From positions 1,116,001 through 1,180,000 of the forward strand of contig JAZGUH010000057.1 of the NCBI GenBank assembly GCA_037893225.1: DNA of 64,000 nucleotides, in the 5' to 3' direction. This DNA comes from Hippasteria phrygiana (Eukaryota > Echinodermata > Asteroidea > Valvatida > Goniasteridae). The first letter of the stretch is position 1. Each line of letters opens with the position of its first letter. Below, piece by piece: positions 1 through 10,175 of the stretch. Position numbers and translations under genes: made by a program. The notes below the pieces were generated by a model. It worked only from the letters and a program-made list of their open reading frames with translations. It searched no databases and had not been told where the DNA came from.

Positions 1-3000
1 GACTTGCTCTGCCTTTGCGACTATCACCATTTGCTGAACAAGAATGTTATCTGCCTCTTCATGTGAAGTACGCATATCTTCTCTGTTAATGACTACACCT
101 TTGTGTATTTCTACTGGTGTGTCATTCTCACCTGTGATGACTAATCTGTTTAACTGAGTGTAGTGTTGATGGAATTGCTTATCTTGGATAAGGGCTTCAC
201 AAATTGCAGCAATGAGCTGCTTCTTGTTTGCTGGAACTGTCAGGATGACATTCTTTGGGTGGAGTTTCATGTGTTGTCCCATCTGATGAACTCTGCTTGC
301 TGATGTAGCCCTGCCTGATCGAGTACAACTCTTGGTACTGAAATCCCTATATCTGTCAAACACTAGATACACATCACCAGCAGTAAGTTTCCGTTGGATA
401 TATATCTTCATGTTGGCCACAAAGTCACCAACAGTACCATTGACTGGCCAGTGAACTATATACAGAATTGCCGAGCCATCAATGACTGTACATGATATGC
501 TTTTTGATGTGTGCCTGATGGATACCTCCTTTTGAAGCAGTCTCTTCAGCTGAGATTTGCCCTTTGCAATTCTCATGTCTCCAGCATCTGTAAACATAGC
601 TGTGGGTACAGGTGCCAGTTCATGTGCCAGGATGTCATGAACGTCAATTTCTCTAGAACTTGCTTGGAGACCCATCACTCTTGAATAGATAAGGCTTGTG
701 TCAAACACTTTTGTTGAACCAACAGCTAGATGTTTTTTGGTCACAGCAAGTGTCTTAATCACTTTACTTATCTTGCCATAGAAAACCTCAGGCCAACTAC
801 TCTCAAATTTCTCCTTTTGCTGATTTCCTATCTTAACAGCCTCTTGAACATTCACTGAAGGTTTTGCAAGTCGACTACTGGCAATGTTAACTATTTCATC
901 AGGATGCAGAGAGGGGTCCAATGGATCAATGAACATGTCAAGCTTGTTTTTGATGTTTTTCCTATCGGCTTTGTCTGCAGCAACCCTTGATTTTGCTTCT
1001 TCCTTGTGAGTGTCTACACTGGGGTGTTCATTAATACTCAGGGAAGCAACATCAGATGCTAACTTGCTACACGTATGCAGGCCTAAAGCCCAGGTTTTGA
1101 GGGTCTCGGGACGGAGGGTGATGCCTATGATTCCACTTGGACCATGACCATACCTCATGAATGTTGTCTCAATAAACATATCACTCCATATGCCGTTCCA
1201 AATCCCTTGAGTGTGTCGCATGACATACTGTCCCTTCATAAAGAGATTCAAGATGGGTGATGGCAATGACTCCATGTCTCTCAGATAGTACAACCCATAC
1301 CTAGCATAATTAACATGCCCAGCTGCAAAGAAGTATGGTAGCATAAGGTTAACAGCTTGAAGATGTAGTGACCACTCTGCCTCCCTCTCAGCTCTGATGT
1401 ACATCATCATGATGAAGACAGGCTTGATGAGACATTCTATCCACAACTTGGCAGTTTTGCTTTTGCTGGCCAGGTCTTCAAGAATAGCAGTCAAGTCATC
1501 CATACACCGGATGTTATTTTCTACAACTGTCTTCCTCAATACTTCCTCTGCTACCATGCGAAGGGCTCTAACATTTTGTGGAAATTTCTTTCCACTCAGC
1601 ATCTTGGCAGTCCCACCAAATGCTGCTTCCATGACATCTGTTAGCCCGGTCTCTGCCATAAGGGTTCCAACTGAGCCAACAAAACTCATCAACATGTGCA
1701 TGCCTCCAAGACGGAGTACCACATTACTAAACCTTTCTGGATATGCCCAGATTATTTTCAGAGAAACTCTGTACAACTGCTGGTCACATGTGAACACCGT
1801 GAAGTCTTGTCCAGCTTGAGATGTCAACCGTTGAGCTTCACTCAAAGCCGTCATCATTGTGTCAGGATCTGATGGTGTCATATCAATTAGTGGCAGATAT
1901 GATGCTTTTGTTTTTGGCATGTGTGTCTGACCTTGTTCTCGATTCAGTCTGGTATTGTACCCATTAAATTCTGGACAATCTTCTTGGGTTAGCACATCTT
2001 GAAGAAAGGCAAAATCTCTCTCCTTTGCCCTCTGGGCCGCTACGACTCCATGTGCAATCACCTTTAGGGGCAACACGGACTTCAGAGCTTTTTCTTTTGG
2101 CAGTCCTGGATTTTTGGGCCCACGGTAATGTTCTGTATGTATATTGTACTCAATTGGTTTGGCCATGTCATGTTTACTGATGCGAGTAATTGTAACCGGT
2201 GTGTCACATGTACTATGTGACTCACTGTGTTCTGGTTGAGTAAGGAGAACTGCTAAGGAATGTGTTGACAACTTTCCATTCTGTGATGATATGTCTGCAT
2301 CGAAGTTGTCCGAAACAACCTGCACCATACCAAACCTACCCTCCAAAATTCCTGTGAGTGAAGGTTTCTTTGTCGCCGCAATTGCGGCTGATTTCTTGAA
2401 GCGCAGAAGTTCATCATAAGTGCAGGTGACACCGAAATTGTGCATTTGATTAACAAGCACTTTGGAGTCTTTCAGCAGTACTCCGAGAGCAAGTTGCAGA
2501 GTAGTTGGATGATTTGTCAGAACATTTGTGATCATGTTCCCAATTAGTACTGCTGGTAGAGTTCTATCTAATTTGGAAGACAGTTTGGCGAGAAGTGCCA
2601 GTACTGTGTCACTCACACAATCCATAGCAATGTCTTTGTTAAGTGAAACATTGTACCGTGTTTTTTCTGGCAAAGGCAAAGCTTTCACTTCCTGAGCTAT
2701 CTTTCTTTTAACTTTGTTGAGTTCAAAATTAATGTCATCATCTTCTTGATCTGAACTAACCTTCAATAATATTGACGCCTTCTCACGAAACATAATGATG
2801 CTGGAAATACCCTGACATGACAATACAAGAAGATCACCACCAAAGTAATCTGAAACCTGCTGGATGAGTTGTCGGCGGGAACCTTTGTGACCTCCACGTG
2901 ACTGGTAAAATTCAAACAATTCTGCAGAGTTCCACATTCCTGATTTATTTTGACCAAGTTCTTCAATGAGTGCTTCAAATGCTTCATCATAGTCAGCTGC

Positions 3001-3624
3001 ATCTTTCACAGACTGTCTTGCAGCTTGTTCTACCGACTTTTTTGACATAAACTTTGTCATGCAGTCCACATGATAGCGAGCGTCAGCAGCATGCAGATCA
3101 CTAAGTGCCCCCTGGACACGAACCAAAACCTGACTTGCCCAATCATCACCCCGCTGGCCACAAGTAGCCATAATAGCATCCTTGAATGTTTTAGTACCAG
3201 GACCACGATCCGCAGTTCTACATAATGCAGCTTTTCTCCATCTGTTAGGATGTTTTTTGTCTTTCGTGACATTACATTCAAGTCCACAAAACAGACAATG
3301 CCGTTTGAAAATGAATAGTGGGACATCACATCTTCGTTGCCTCTTTTGGGGAATGGGGTCCTGTACACATGTTGCAGTTCGTTTAAGATGTCTACTGACT
3401 TGCACTCTGGATGTGTACGTAGATACACAGTTTCTATGGCAGCGTACATGCAGAGAACTGTCTTCATTGAGTTGTTGTTCAAGTTTTTTGTGTAAATCAT
3501 CACCGTATTCTTTGCTACAGCTAATGATCGATTGTATTCGTTCAGGCCCAGCTTCTGCCAACTTGCTGGAATCTTGCTGGCAGTTAAACTTCCACATAAA
3601 CAGACATTCGTCTGCAGCCATAAT
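1..3624 (-). CDS. Large uncharacterised multi-copy-family protein (HEEAD-motif family), partial, C-terminus beyond window
   Basis: Reading every triplet from the ATG at 3624 down to base 1 shows no stop, so at least 1208 codons are open; an in-frame stop lies upstream at 3694-3696. The frame starts MAADECLFMWKF. Near residues 105-130 there is a Cys-rich stretch (HCLFCGLEC, then HPNR), and near 185 the motif AADARYHVDC, a possible zinc-binding module. Further on come VVSDNFDAD (about 455), LGGMHMLMSF (about 640), a Trp-rich WNGIWSDMFIE block, VFDRYRDFSTKS (about 1120) and SHEEADNILVQQ near the left edge. From memory this motif order matches a large family found in many copies in cnidarian, mollusc and echinoderm genomes, usually annotated as uncharacterised. 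No function is established; the C-terminal acidic motifs could be nuclease-like, but that is a guess. The gene is intronless and undamaged over 3.6 kb, which fits a young mobile or multi-copy gene. Confidence 0.8.
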   Translation of the reverse strand, partial: MMAADECLFMWKFNCQQDSSKLAEAGPERIQSIISCSKEYGDDLHKKLEQQLNEDSSLHVRCHRNCVSTYTSRVQVSRHLKRTATCVQDPIPQKRQRRCDVPLFIFKRHCLFCGLECNVTKDKKHPNRWRKAALCRTADRGPGTKTFKDAIMATCGQRGDDWASQVLVRVQGALSDLHAADARYHVDCMTKFMSKKSVEQAARQSVKDAADYDEAFEALIEELGQNKSGMWNSAELFEFYQSRGGHKGSRRQLIQQVSDYFGGDLLVLSCQGISSIIMFREKASILLKVSSDQEDDDINFELNKVKRKIAQEVKALPLPEKTRYNVSLNKDIAMDCVSDTVLALLAKLSSKLDRTLPAVLIGNMITNVLTNHPTTLQLALGVLLKDSKVLVNQMHNFGVTCTYDELLRFKKSAAIAATKKPSLTGILEGRFGMVQVVSDNFDADISSQNGKLSTHSLAVLLTQPEHSESHSTCDTPVTITRISKHDMAKPIEYNIHTEHYRGPKNPGLPKEKALKSVLPLKVIAHGVVAAQRAKERDFAFLQDVLTQEDCPEFNGYNTRLNREQGQTHMPKTKASYLPLIDMTPSDPDTMMTALSEAQRLTSQAGQDFTVFTCDQQLYRVSLKIIWAYPERFSNVVLRLGGMHMLMSFVGSVGTLMAETGLTDVMEAAFGGTAKMLSGKKFPQNVRALRMVAEEVLRKTVVENNIRCMDDLTAILEDLASKSKTAKLWIECLIKPVFIMMMYIRAEREAEWSLHLQAVNLMLPYFFAAGHVNYARYGLYYLRDMESLPSPILNLFMKGQYVMRHTQGIWNGIWSDMFIETTFMRYGHGPSGIIGITLRPETLKTWALGLHTCSKLASDVASLSINEHPSVDTHKEEAKSRVAADKADRKNIKNKLDMFIDPLDPSLHPDEIVNIASSRLAKPSVNVQEAVKIGNQQKEKFESSWPEVFYGKISKVIKTLAVTKKHLAVGSTKVFDTSLIYSRVMGLQASSREIDVHDILAHELAPVPTAMFTDAGDMRIAKGKSQLKRLLQKEVSIRHTSKSISCTVIDGSAILYIVHWPVNGTVGDFVANMKIYIQRKLTAGDVYLVFDRYRDFSTKSCTRSGRATSASRVHQMGQHMKLHPKNVILTVPANKKQLIAAICEALIQDKQFHQHYTQLNRLVITGENDTPVEIHKGVVINREDMRTSHEEADNILVQQMVIVAKAEQV

Positions 3625-4797
3625 TTGAAGGTAACTTTTGAAATCCAATTGATAACCTACATGTAGGCCAAATGTAGAGATTCCACAAGCTAGTCACAGA
3701 TAATATGCCTACAATCTTGATATGTCTTCAAGGTGAAAAATAAGCATGCCAACACTGATCCCTTCCTACAATTTTCAAGAAATCCCTACAATGTTTTCAA
3801 CTTGAACTTACTATATGCAGTACAAACAGATTGTTTATAATATAAATGATCCAGTCTGCCACTAGTGTTGTATATATTTAAGTTCAAGTTCTAACAAGCA
3901 GAAAGACTCGGCCTATGACAAAACTTACAAAGAAAGGCCCATATACATGTAAACCTACACCAATTTAAAATGTTCAGACAAAAACATTTTGAAATGCAGA
4001 ATGTTGTTCAAACCAAACTCAGCCGAAGACAAAACTTGAATACAACTGTCAGTGTCACTACAACAGTCCCGGCCGGTAATGTTACACAGCCACGGCACAG
4101 GAAGGCTGCTACAAATTCAACTTTGTGTGCAAAATACAGCTCCTTAACCTCACAATCACGATCCTGCTTAGGATATGTGTTCTTAATTAAATTACTAGTA
4201 TCACAATTGGGCCACAGTCACATGTATTTACCCTAAAAACTTGGACGAAATTTCCCATCAAGCAGTCCACCACAGACATCTGATTCTCAGCATGCATGTC
4301 ATATTGTTTACATGTGTTTGTACCCAGACTCACACAAGATTGCATAGCACACGCTGTACTAGAGGGCATCAGACTGATCAATCTTTGTGCTCTTTCACAA
4401 CTTTAAATTAGAAAAATATGTTTTTCTCATACAACAAATATTTTTGAAAACTTTTTCTACACTAAAAAACAAACTAATACACTTTTTGATTTTTATTTTT
4501 GTAATTTAATAGAGCCTTATAGCAAATAACTTGAACGAAACTTTATTTTGCAACATAAACATTTCAGAAAGAATAAACAGCGCCACCAATAGTTGTAAAA
4601 AGTTCCACAACTCATGGATTTCTGATCAAAATTGTTGAAGGAAATTTTCACTTATATCTCAAAATGCCCAAACTTCACCGAAGGTCACCCTGCAGATTCT
4701 GATTCTCCATGGTCTACAGAACAGGAATCTATCCAAACATATTATATATCCTCCAAAACAAGGTTCAGGTAAAAAGTGGCATTTGGCTGCCGGACTA
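3625..4797. other. AT-rich spacer, no gene seen
   Basis: The stretch between the large minus-strand frame and the retroelement remnant is AT-rich and has no coding signature on either strand. If the DIRS-like element were complete, a tyrosine recombinase would be expected here; I could not see one. Confidence 0.5.
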
Positions 4798-6258
4798 TTA
4801 TAAGTTATCATTTAGCTCAAAACTGGAAAATCGACTGATACTGTCCGCTATTGAGTTCATACTCCTTGGTACCCATTCGAGTACAATTACGAAATTGCAT
4901 TTCATTGACAGTGTAAAAATAGACAAAGCTAAATCATGCAAATAGGCTTTCATACTTCCGTGTGCCAAAATGCGCGGAACGTTCGAGTTGTCGGTGAACC
5001 ATCGGATTTTTTGATGGCGTAGATTTTCTCTCAGATTTAGAGCCATTTTATATACGGCGGCTAGCTCGCGCAATGTGGAACTTCTGGACTGTTCGCTCGA
5101 TGACCAAGTATCGTGCACCGTTAAATCAGGGTGTCCGACTACGTAGCCAGTGTCGCTGTCATCAGAGTAAATTGCAAGAGAGGGTGTGTGTTGATGTTTG
5201 ATGGAAAACCCATTTAGTGAATCGACATTGGACTGCCAAAATTCAAATTCTTGGATTACGCAAAATGGAATTGGTCCGGAATCGAACCATGTGAATCTGG
5301 ATTCGATAGTTCTATACATGTTGCGTGTCATAAGTCTAGCTACGGGGCCGATGGCAAGGGACATTGAAATTATTCTACCCGTGATACTGGCTGGAGACTT
5401 TACATGAATAGGATTAGACCGAGAATGAGCCGACAATATCGTCAATAGAATGCTTGAGCCTCTCTACTTTTTTAGATGGCACGGAAAAGTTAATTGTACT
5501 CGAATCAATGAAAAGGCCGAGGAATTCTATTTTGGCTGCGGGTTGCCAAGAACATTTAGTTTTGCCGAGAACAAAGCCACTATGATTCAGTGAATTTTTG
5601 ACAAACGATGCGTTACGTAATGCAGAATCTAAATCGGAAGAAACGATTAAACCGCCGTCAATGTATGCAAATGAAGAATACCATGTAACCGCCAGTAGTA
5701 CACGAGTGGCCTGGTAAGTTTTGTGAACAAATAGCAAGCTGATGATAAACTGAAGGGTAGGACGCGAAACACGAAATAACGCGTCGAATTGTCGGCGAAA
5801 CACCATGAGAATCCCATATATTTTTGGTGCGGCGGAAAGATGTCCACGTGGTGGTAGCCGGATGTCAAGTCAAAACTAACGTAATATTGTTTATAATCGA
5901 GAACTTGCGAGATATGTTTTAGATCTTCGTACTTAAACTTTGATTTATGGACGAATTTGTTCGGGTGACGCAGGTCTAATACCAGCCTTAACTTTTTTCC
6001 TTTTGCCACAGTTAATGGATTACAACAGTAAGGAGGTGAATAAATTTCCTTTATGCAACGGTTGCGTAACAGCTCGATAATGGCCGATTGAACAAAGTCG
6101 GAATGCTCTAGACTGGATTGATTTTTTGAGGCGTAAAAGGGGGGCGGCTCAAATACAAACGGTATCTTGTAACCTGAATCGATTACGTCCACAATGAATT
6201 CACTTGCTAATAAAACGGTTTTCCAATATATCAACTGAGGATTCAATTTACCTTGCAC
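4798..6258 (-). pseudogene. Reverse transcriptase-RNase H of DIRS-like element, frameshifted
   Basis: The RT begins near 6258 (GKLNPQLIYWK) with SPPYCCNPLTVAKG, RLVLDLRHPN, VSFDLTSGYHHVDI and FRVLPFSLSSACYLFTKL, all typical DIRS-type RT blocks. The frame shifts near 5670, after WRLHG, and continues with the catalytic box written YIDGG instead of the usual YxDDG, so the second catalytic Asp is lost. A second shift near 5430 leads into the connection and RNase H region (ITGRIISM, AIGPVARLMTRNMY, AIYSDDSDTGYV, SSTLRELAAVY, FTDNSNV, EWVPRSMNSIADSISR), which ends at the stop at 4798. The element is dead by at least two frameshifts plus a catalytic-site change. Identification as RT-RNase H is firm; the DIRS assignment is from family knowledge. 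Confidence 0.85.
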
Positions 6259-6559
6259 TCCTTCAGGTGGGCTATAAGATTACCGTCACAGTGTGACCAG
6301 TCGGGCCCTTCTTGTTTCTTACCCGACAGGTCCCTTAATCCCTTAGAGTATTATTATGTCATGATCAACACAAAATATATTTATAGCCGCAGCGCCCTCA
6401 AGCGTTTAGTAACATTTATGGACTGCGTCTTCCAGCCATCATGTCTTGGCGTTCTAGGCTGAGCGAGCCGAATGCCTGCACACCTACCTGTGGAATTGTC
6501 TGGCTTCTATTGTTTAGTGGCGATTGCATTTTCCCACGCTTGATTAGTCTCTCTGACCG

Positions 6560-7528
6560 CGTTCCCACTCGAATTGGGAAAAGGTGGATCAAGATCCGGC
6601 ATTTTTGTGTGACCGTTGTCTAACCGCAACGAAACCGCAAGTGGCGTTCCCACTTATGCTTGATCCACCTTTTCGAACGGAAGTGTCGAGTCCGAAAGGT
6701 CACCGAGTTCGGTATTACGCATGCGCTTGCTTGCTGAGCGCGCGCTGTGTGGCTGCGTTGCATGCTGGGACGGGTCAAATACATGTGCGATGTTTTGATG
6801 TTCGAAGTTTCAACATGGAGGAAGAAATCCAAATGCTTCTCGGTCTGATTTTGCCCATGGATGCGGAAAGCAGTCCAAACTTAATCGTAATATTATATGC
6901 ACTGGCTCGAATCGGATCGTAAAACGTATTTTCTTCAAACTTTGCTACGGTTGTTGTTCTATGACACGCTGCAGGCTATACACTAACACGGAATTATTTG
7001 TGGATGGAAAAATAAGTACAATTACACGAATGAAAAAGGTTTAGAAGCGGACGACTTTCCAGTACGGAACGAAAGGAATACACATGTACGCTGAATGGAT
7101 GCATGCACGCTTGCATCGCGCACGCGTGGTGACACATTTTGTATACAGCCCGTAGTTCAGTAGTTGTTTATTGTGCATGTCGTGCACGTGGGAAATTTTC
7201 ACATGAGCTACACGCCTAAACGTATTTCTTCGTTCATCAGACCGCAAACTTTTCGCGCCACTCGTGCACCAGCCGGATGTTGACAGGTCAAATTGCCGGA
7301 TCATATCCACCTTTTGCGTTCCCACTTGATCGTGATCCACCAATTGCAGGATCTGATCCACCAATTGGGGGATCTGTATCCTGGTCTTTAGGTGGATTAA
7401 GAAAGGTGGATCAGATCCTGATCCACCTTATAACGGTTAGCGTTCCAACTAACACAATTGCAGGATCTGATCCGGCAATTTGGCAAAAGGTGGATCAGAT
7501 CCCCCAATTGGTGGATCTAGTGGGAACG
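6560..7528. mobile_element. Inverted-repeat DNA element with CGTTCCCACT ends
   Basis: The left end CGTTCCCACT (6560-6569) is mirrored by AGTGGGAACG (7519-7528). Inside, GGTGGATCAGATCC-type words recur in both orientations (about 6583, 6660, 7330, 7410 and 7490), along with CCAATTG words, giving a palindromic mosaic. It sits in the spacer between the gag and RT remnants of the DIRS-like element and therefore probably inserted into it. No clear target duplication or transposase frame was seen. Confidence 0.5.
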
Positions 7529-8067
7529 GGGTCTCTGGCGCGCGAAAAACCACATCGGGCTTGACTTGCTTCCCGCCTGTCGAAGCTGCCGCATCAATTT
7601 TGACTCTGCTTACCGAGTTGCCGATCTGTCGTCACATTTGTTCTCGACTGTCCAATATCATGATCATAAGCATCATTCAGCAAATGTCGTATGAGCGTGT
7701 ACAGACCAGACGATCCGTCCAGTACTACAGCCACTACATATACCCTTTTTGACTGTCGTTTATTTAAGTTTGAATAACTCTTACACGGAGAAACTGTAAA
7801 TATAAATTAATAAAATTCTTGATATTTGGAAATTCAATTTTTCTGTCTTTCCACCCTAGTATTATTTCTGTTTTGGATCCAGATTTTGTGTTCGTTTAAC
7901 CCCTCGGCCTAGGGGGTAATAAGTAAATAATATATTTCCCCCAGGTGGTTAAAACTGTATTCCCAATTTCGAGTCCCTATAATGGCTGGTCTGGTTCCCT
8001 GCTGTCCTGTGCGCTGTAAAGCTCGGAGAGAGGGACAGGATGATCCGAGGTGGCCTCTGATCCCACA

Positions 8068-8638
8068 CTAGAAGCAGATGCGATTGTCGTTGGCGCTTCT
8101 GTAGTAGGGTCGAAAAAACGGCCACGGCTGATTTGCTCGGCTTGCCGTTGCCCTAGTAGGGTACGGTGGCGGTATGGCTGTGACGGCCTTCGTGCTGGGG
8201 CGCTTCTTGGCTGGCTTCATGGCAGCGGCTGCTTTCTCTGCCTTTCTGATACGTTTGTCGTCGTCGAAATTGTCGGCGAGATCGTCGGCTATGTACTCCT
8301 TTATACCAGGCCCCAACTGAGATCCGATCGGTCTGCTAGACGGATCAGCTTTTGTCTGTCCTTTAGCTCCGTGATTGCTCCTTTAAGGCTGGACTTGGCG
8401 CCGTCGATATCCAAAAGCTCGATGGATTGTAGTGATGCTAGTGATGGTTCTATCGCAATGGGTTGTATTGCTGCCGATTACCTTCTTTCTTGAAGGTTGG
8501 AATGTCGGAGAGACGCTGTCTTTTGCAAGCCGACTGAACGCGAGTATCCAAAGAGTTTGTGAGGTCGCGTATGGCTTGCAAAATTTCCTGGTTTCCGCTA
8601 CCAGAGGGTTGGCCCTGTGTGCTATCGTCGTCGTACAT
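8068..8638 (-). pseudogene. Gag-like protein of DIRS-like element, frameshifted
   Basis: The frame starts MYDDDSTQGQPSG at 8638 and carries QEILQAIRDLTNSL and IPTFKKEGNRQQYN. It continues after a frame change with LKDRQKLIRLADRSD and, after another shift near 8300, with IKEYIADDLADNFDDDKRI and RKAEKAAAAMKPAKK. The order KKEGNxxQ, LADRS, EYxxDxLADxxDDxKRI, basic tail is, from memory, the signature of the gag-like first frame that precedes RT in DIRS-type elements of corals, fish and echinoderms. The RT remnant on the same strand downstream supports this. At least two frameshifts break it; no Cys-rich knuckle was found after the basic tail. Confidence 0.65.
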
Positions 8639-8742
8639 CGTAACGGCGTATGAGGGTAGCGTACTAACGTTGAACGGGGCAAGGCTGTACTGATGCGTGA
8701 CCGAGAGTAAGCTTACACTGTAAGCGCCAAGCTTATATACTG

Positions 8743-8758
8743 GTGGTTACGTAACCAC
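8743..8758. repeat. 16-bp perfect palindrome GTGGTTACGTAACCAC
   Basis: A perfect 16-bp palindrome lies about 100 bp upstream of the gag-like start. It may belong to the retroelement's terminal or control region, or be a chance palindrome. Confidence 0.5.
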
Positions 8759-8769
8759 AGGTATGCAAG

Positions 8770-10170
8770 TGTAATGCACCTGTCGTTCGAAACCGAAAAG
8801 AAATTTCACTACCTTGAACAGATCCCAGTTTTTTGTCTAACTGATTGTAATGTTTGTTTTACGGTGGGGGGGGGGGGGGATTGCGCCAAAATGTGCACAA
8901 AATCGAGCAATCTTTACCCGTGTAGTGCAGTCGTGTTTGTAATTCCGATTTTTACGCAGTATTGTGTAGAGGGCGTTAACATGAGGCAATGATAAACTCT
9001 CACAACTTTAGGGTTGCCCTGACATTCCCAGGAGCAGTGTAGCGGTTTAAAGCATTTCGCTCTGTGTTAAAAAAAAGTAGGCACCTTTTCAGAAATGTTT
9101 GTGTTTCACCCCCTCCCCGATCAAAATCCTGGACACGCCATTGCACCCATTAAGGTAGAAGCAAAACATAACAGCTTGCTGCAGCAAGGTTCGTATGATT
9201 TTGTTAAAACATGCATGTATAAAACAATTACATCGACAACGCTAGCATCATTCAAATTGTTTATATTTTCCGTCATTTTCTTTTTAATAATGAATACATC
9301 GCTAAACCATTAGCACGTTATCAAATAATCAAAAGTGGATTAAATATTATTTACAGTAATATATAAATAATTACAACAAATATCGCCTTGTCACCATACA
9401 GTGTATAAAAATACGTTATGTAACCGACGAACATTCTTATGAGGAATTAAATTAGTGATGTAAAGTAACATTAAACCTGTATCTAGCGAAGCCTCACTTT
9501 GAAGGGAAATGAGTTGTCTTGAAATTAACTTTATCAACATTTTATTCTAACCAAAGCATTAATTTAGCACAGCGTTTAACATATATATGCTATAAAACAT
9601 GACGGCAACAATTGTTGGTATTCTTTCTTGAGATCTGCTTCGATAGGTTGAGCCAAATGACTCTATTTTAGAGCGTGCAAGCTGACTTTAATAGAGAGAT
9701 TATGTGATAGTATGCAACCCTACCGGGCACATACATGAGCTAACATAATGTGTAGCGGCCAATTTATGGAACGATTCTTTTTTGTCTGGGCTTAGCTGGT
9801 ATCGTAAAATACTTTGCATGTTGACAGTAGTGCCGGCAAATTTATTACCCTTAATACATGTATACTTCAAATTTGGCCTAACTTCAATCGATCATGGAAA
9901 AAGTAAAAAAAATGTAAAATATGGGTGTATAAAAAATCACAAAGTCTTTAAAAATTCCACTTCATTATTGAAAAAAGCATTGATCAATCAACAGACCCTG
10001 CCAAAATCAAATGAAGATACCTTCTTCGATGCGAATGGCTAACATTTTCTATTTTGGGCAAACTTAGTTGCCGGCTATTTTTGAAATGTATGGAAATTAT
10101 ATTCCAAATCGTACCAATATATAGTTAAAAAATCAACAATAAACTAGAGGTAAGCGTTTGTTGTAACAAA
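8770..10170. other. Non-coding spacer, no gene seen
   Basis: AT-rich sequence with an 11-base G tract near 8863. No convincing coding frame, RNA gene or defined element was seen. Confidence 0.5.
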
Positions 10171-10175
10171 CCAAG

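Larger units (their letters stand above)
4798..8638 (-). mobile_element. DIRS-like retroelement remnant (gag, RT, RNase H), minus strand
   Basis: Gag-like coding sequence (8638 to 8068) is followed on the same strand by reverse transcriptase and RNase H sequence (6258 to 4798), the order expected for a DIRS-type retrotransposon. The spacer between them holds an inverted-repeat DNA element (6560-7528), probably a later insertion. Frameshifts in both parts make it non-functional. No methyltransferase or tyrosine recombinase frame and no terminal repeats were found, so the classification rests on the gag and RT-RNase H motifs only. Confidence 0.7.

Noticed and set aside
1397..3628. Several 60-150-codon frames on both strands at the left end
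   Set aside because: All overlap the long continuous minus-strand frame and are its shadows.
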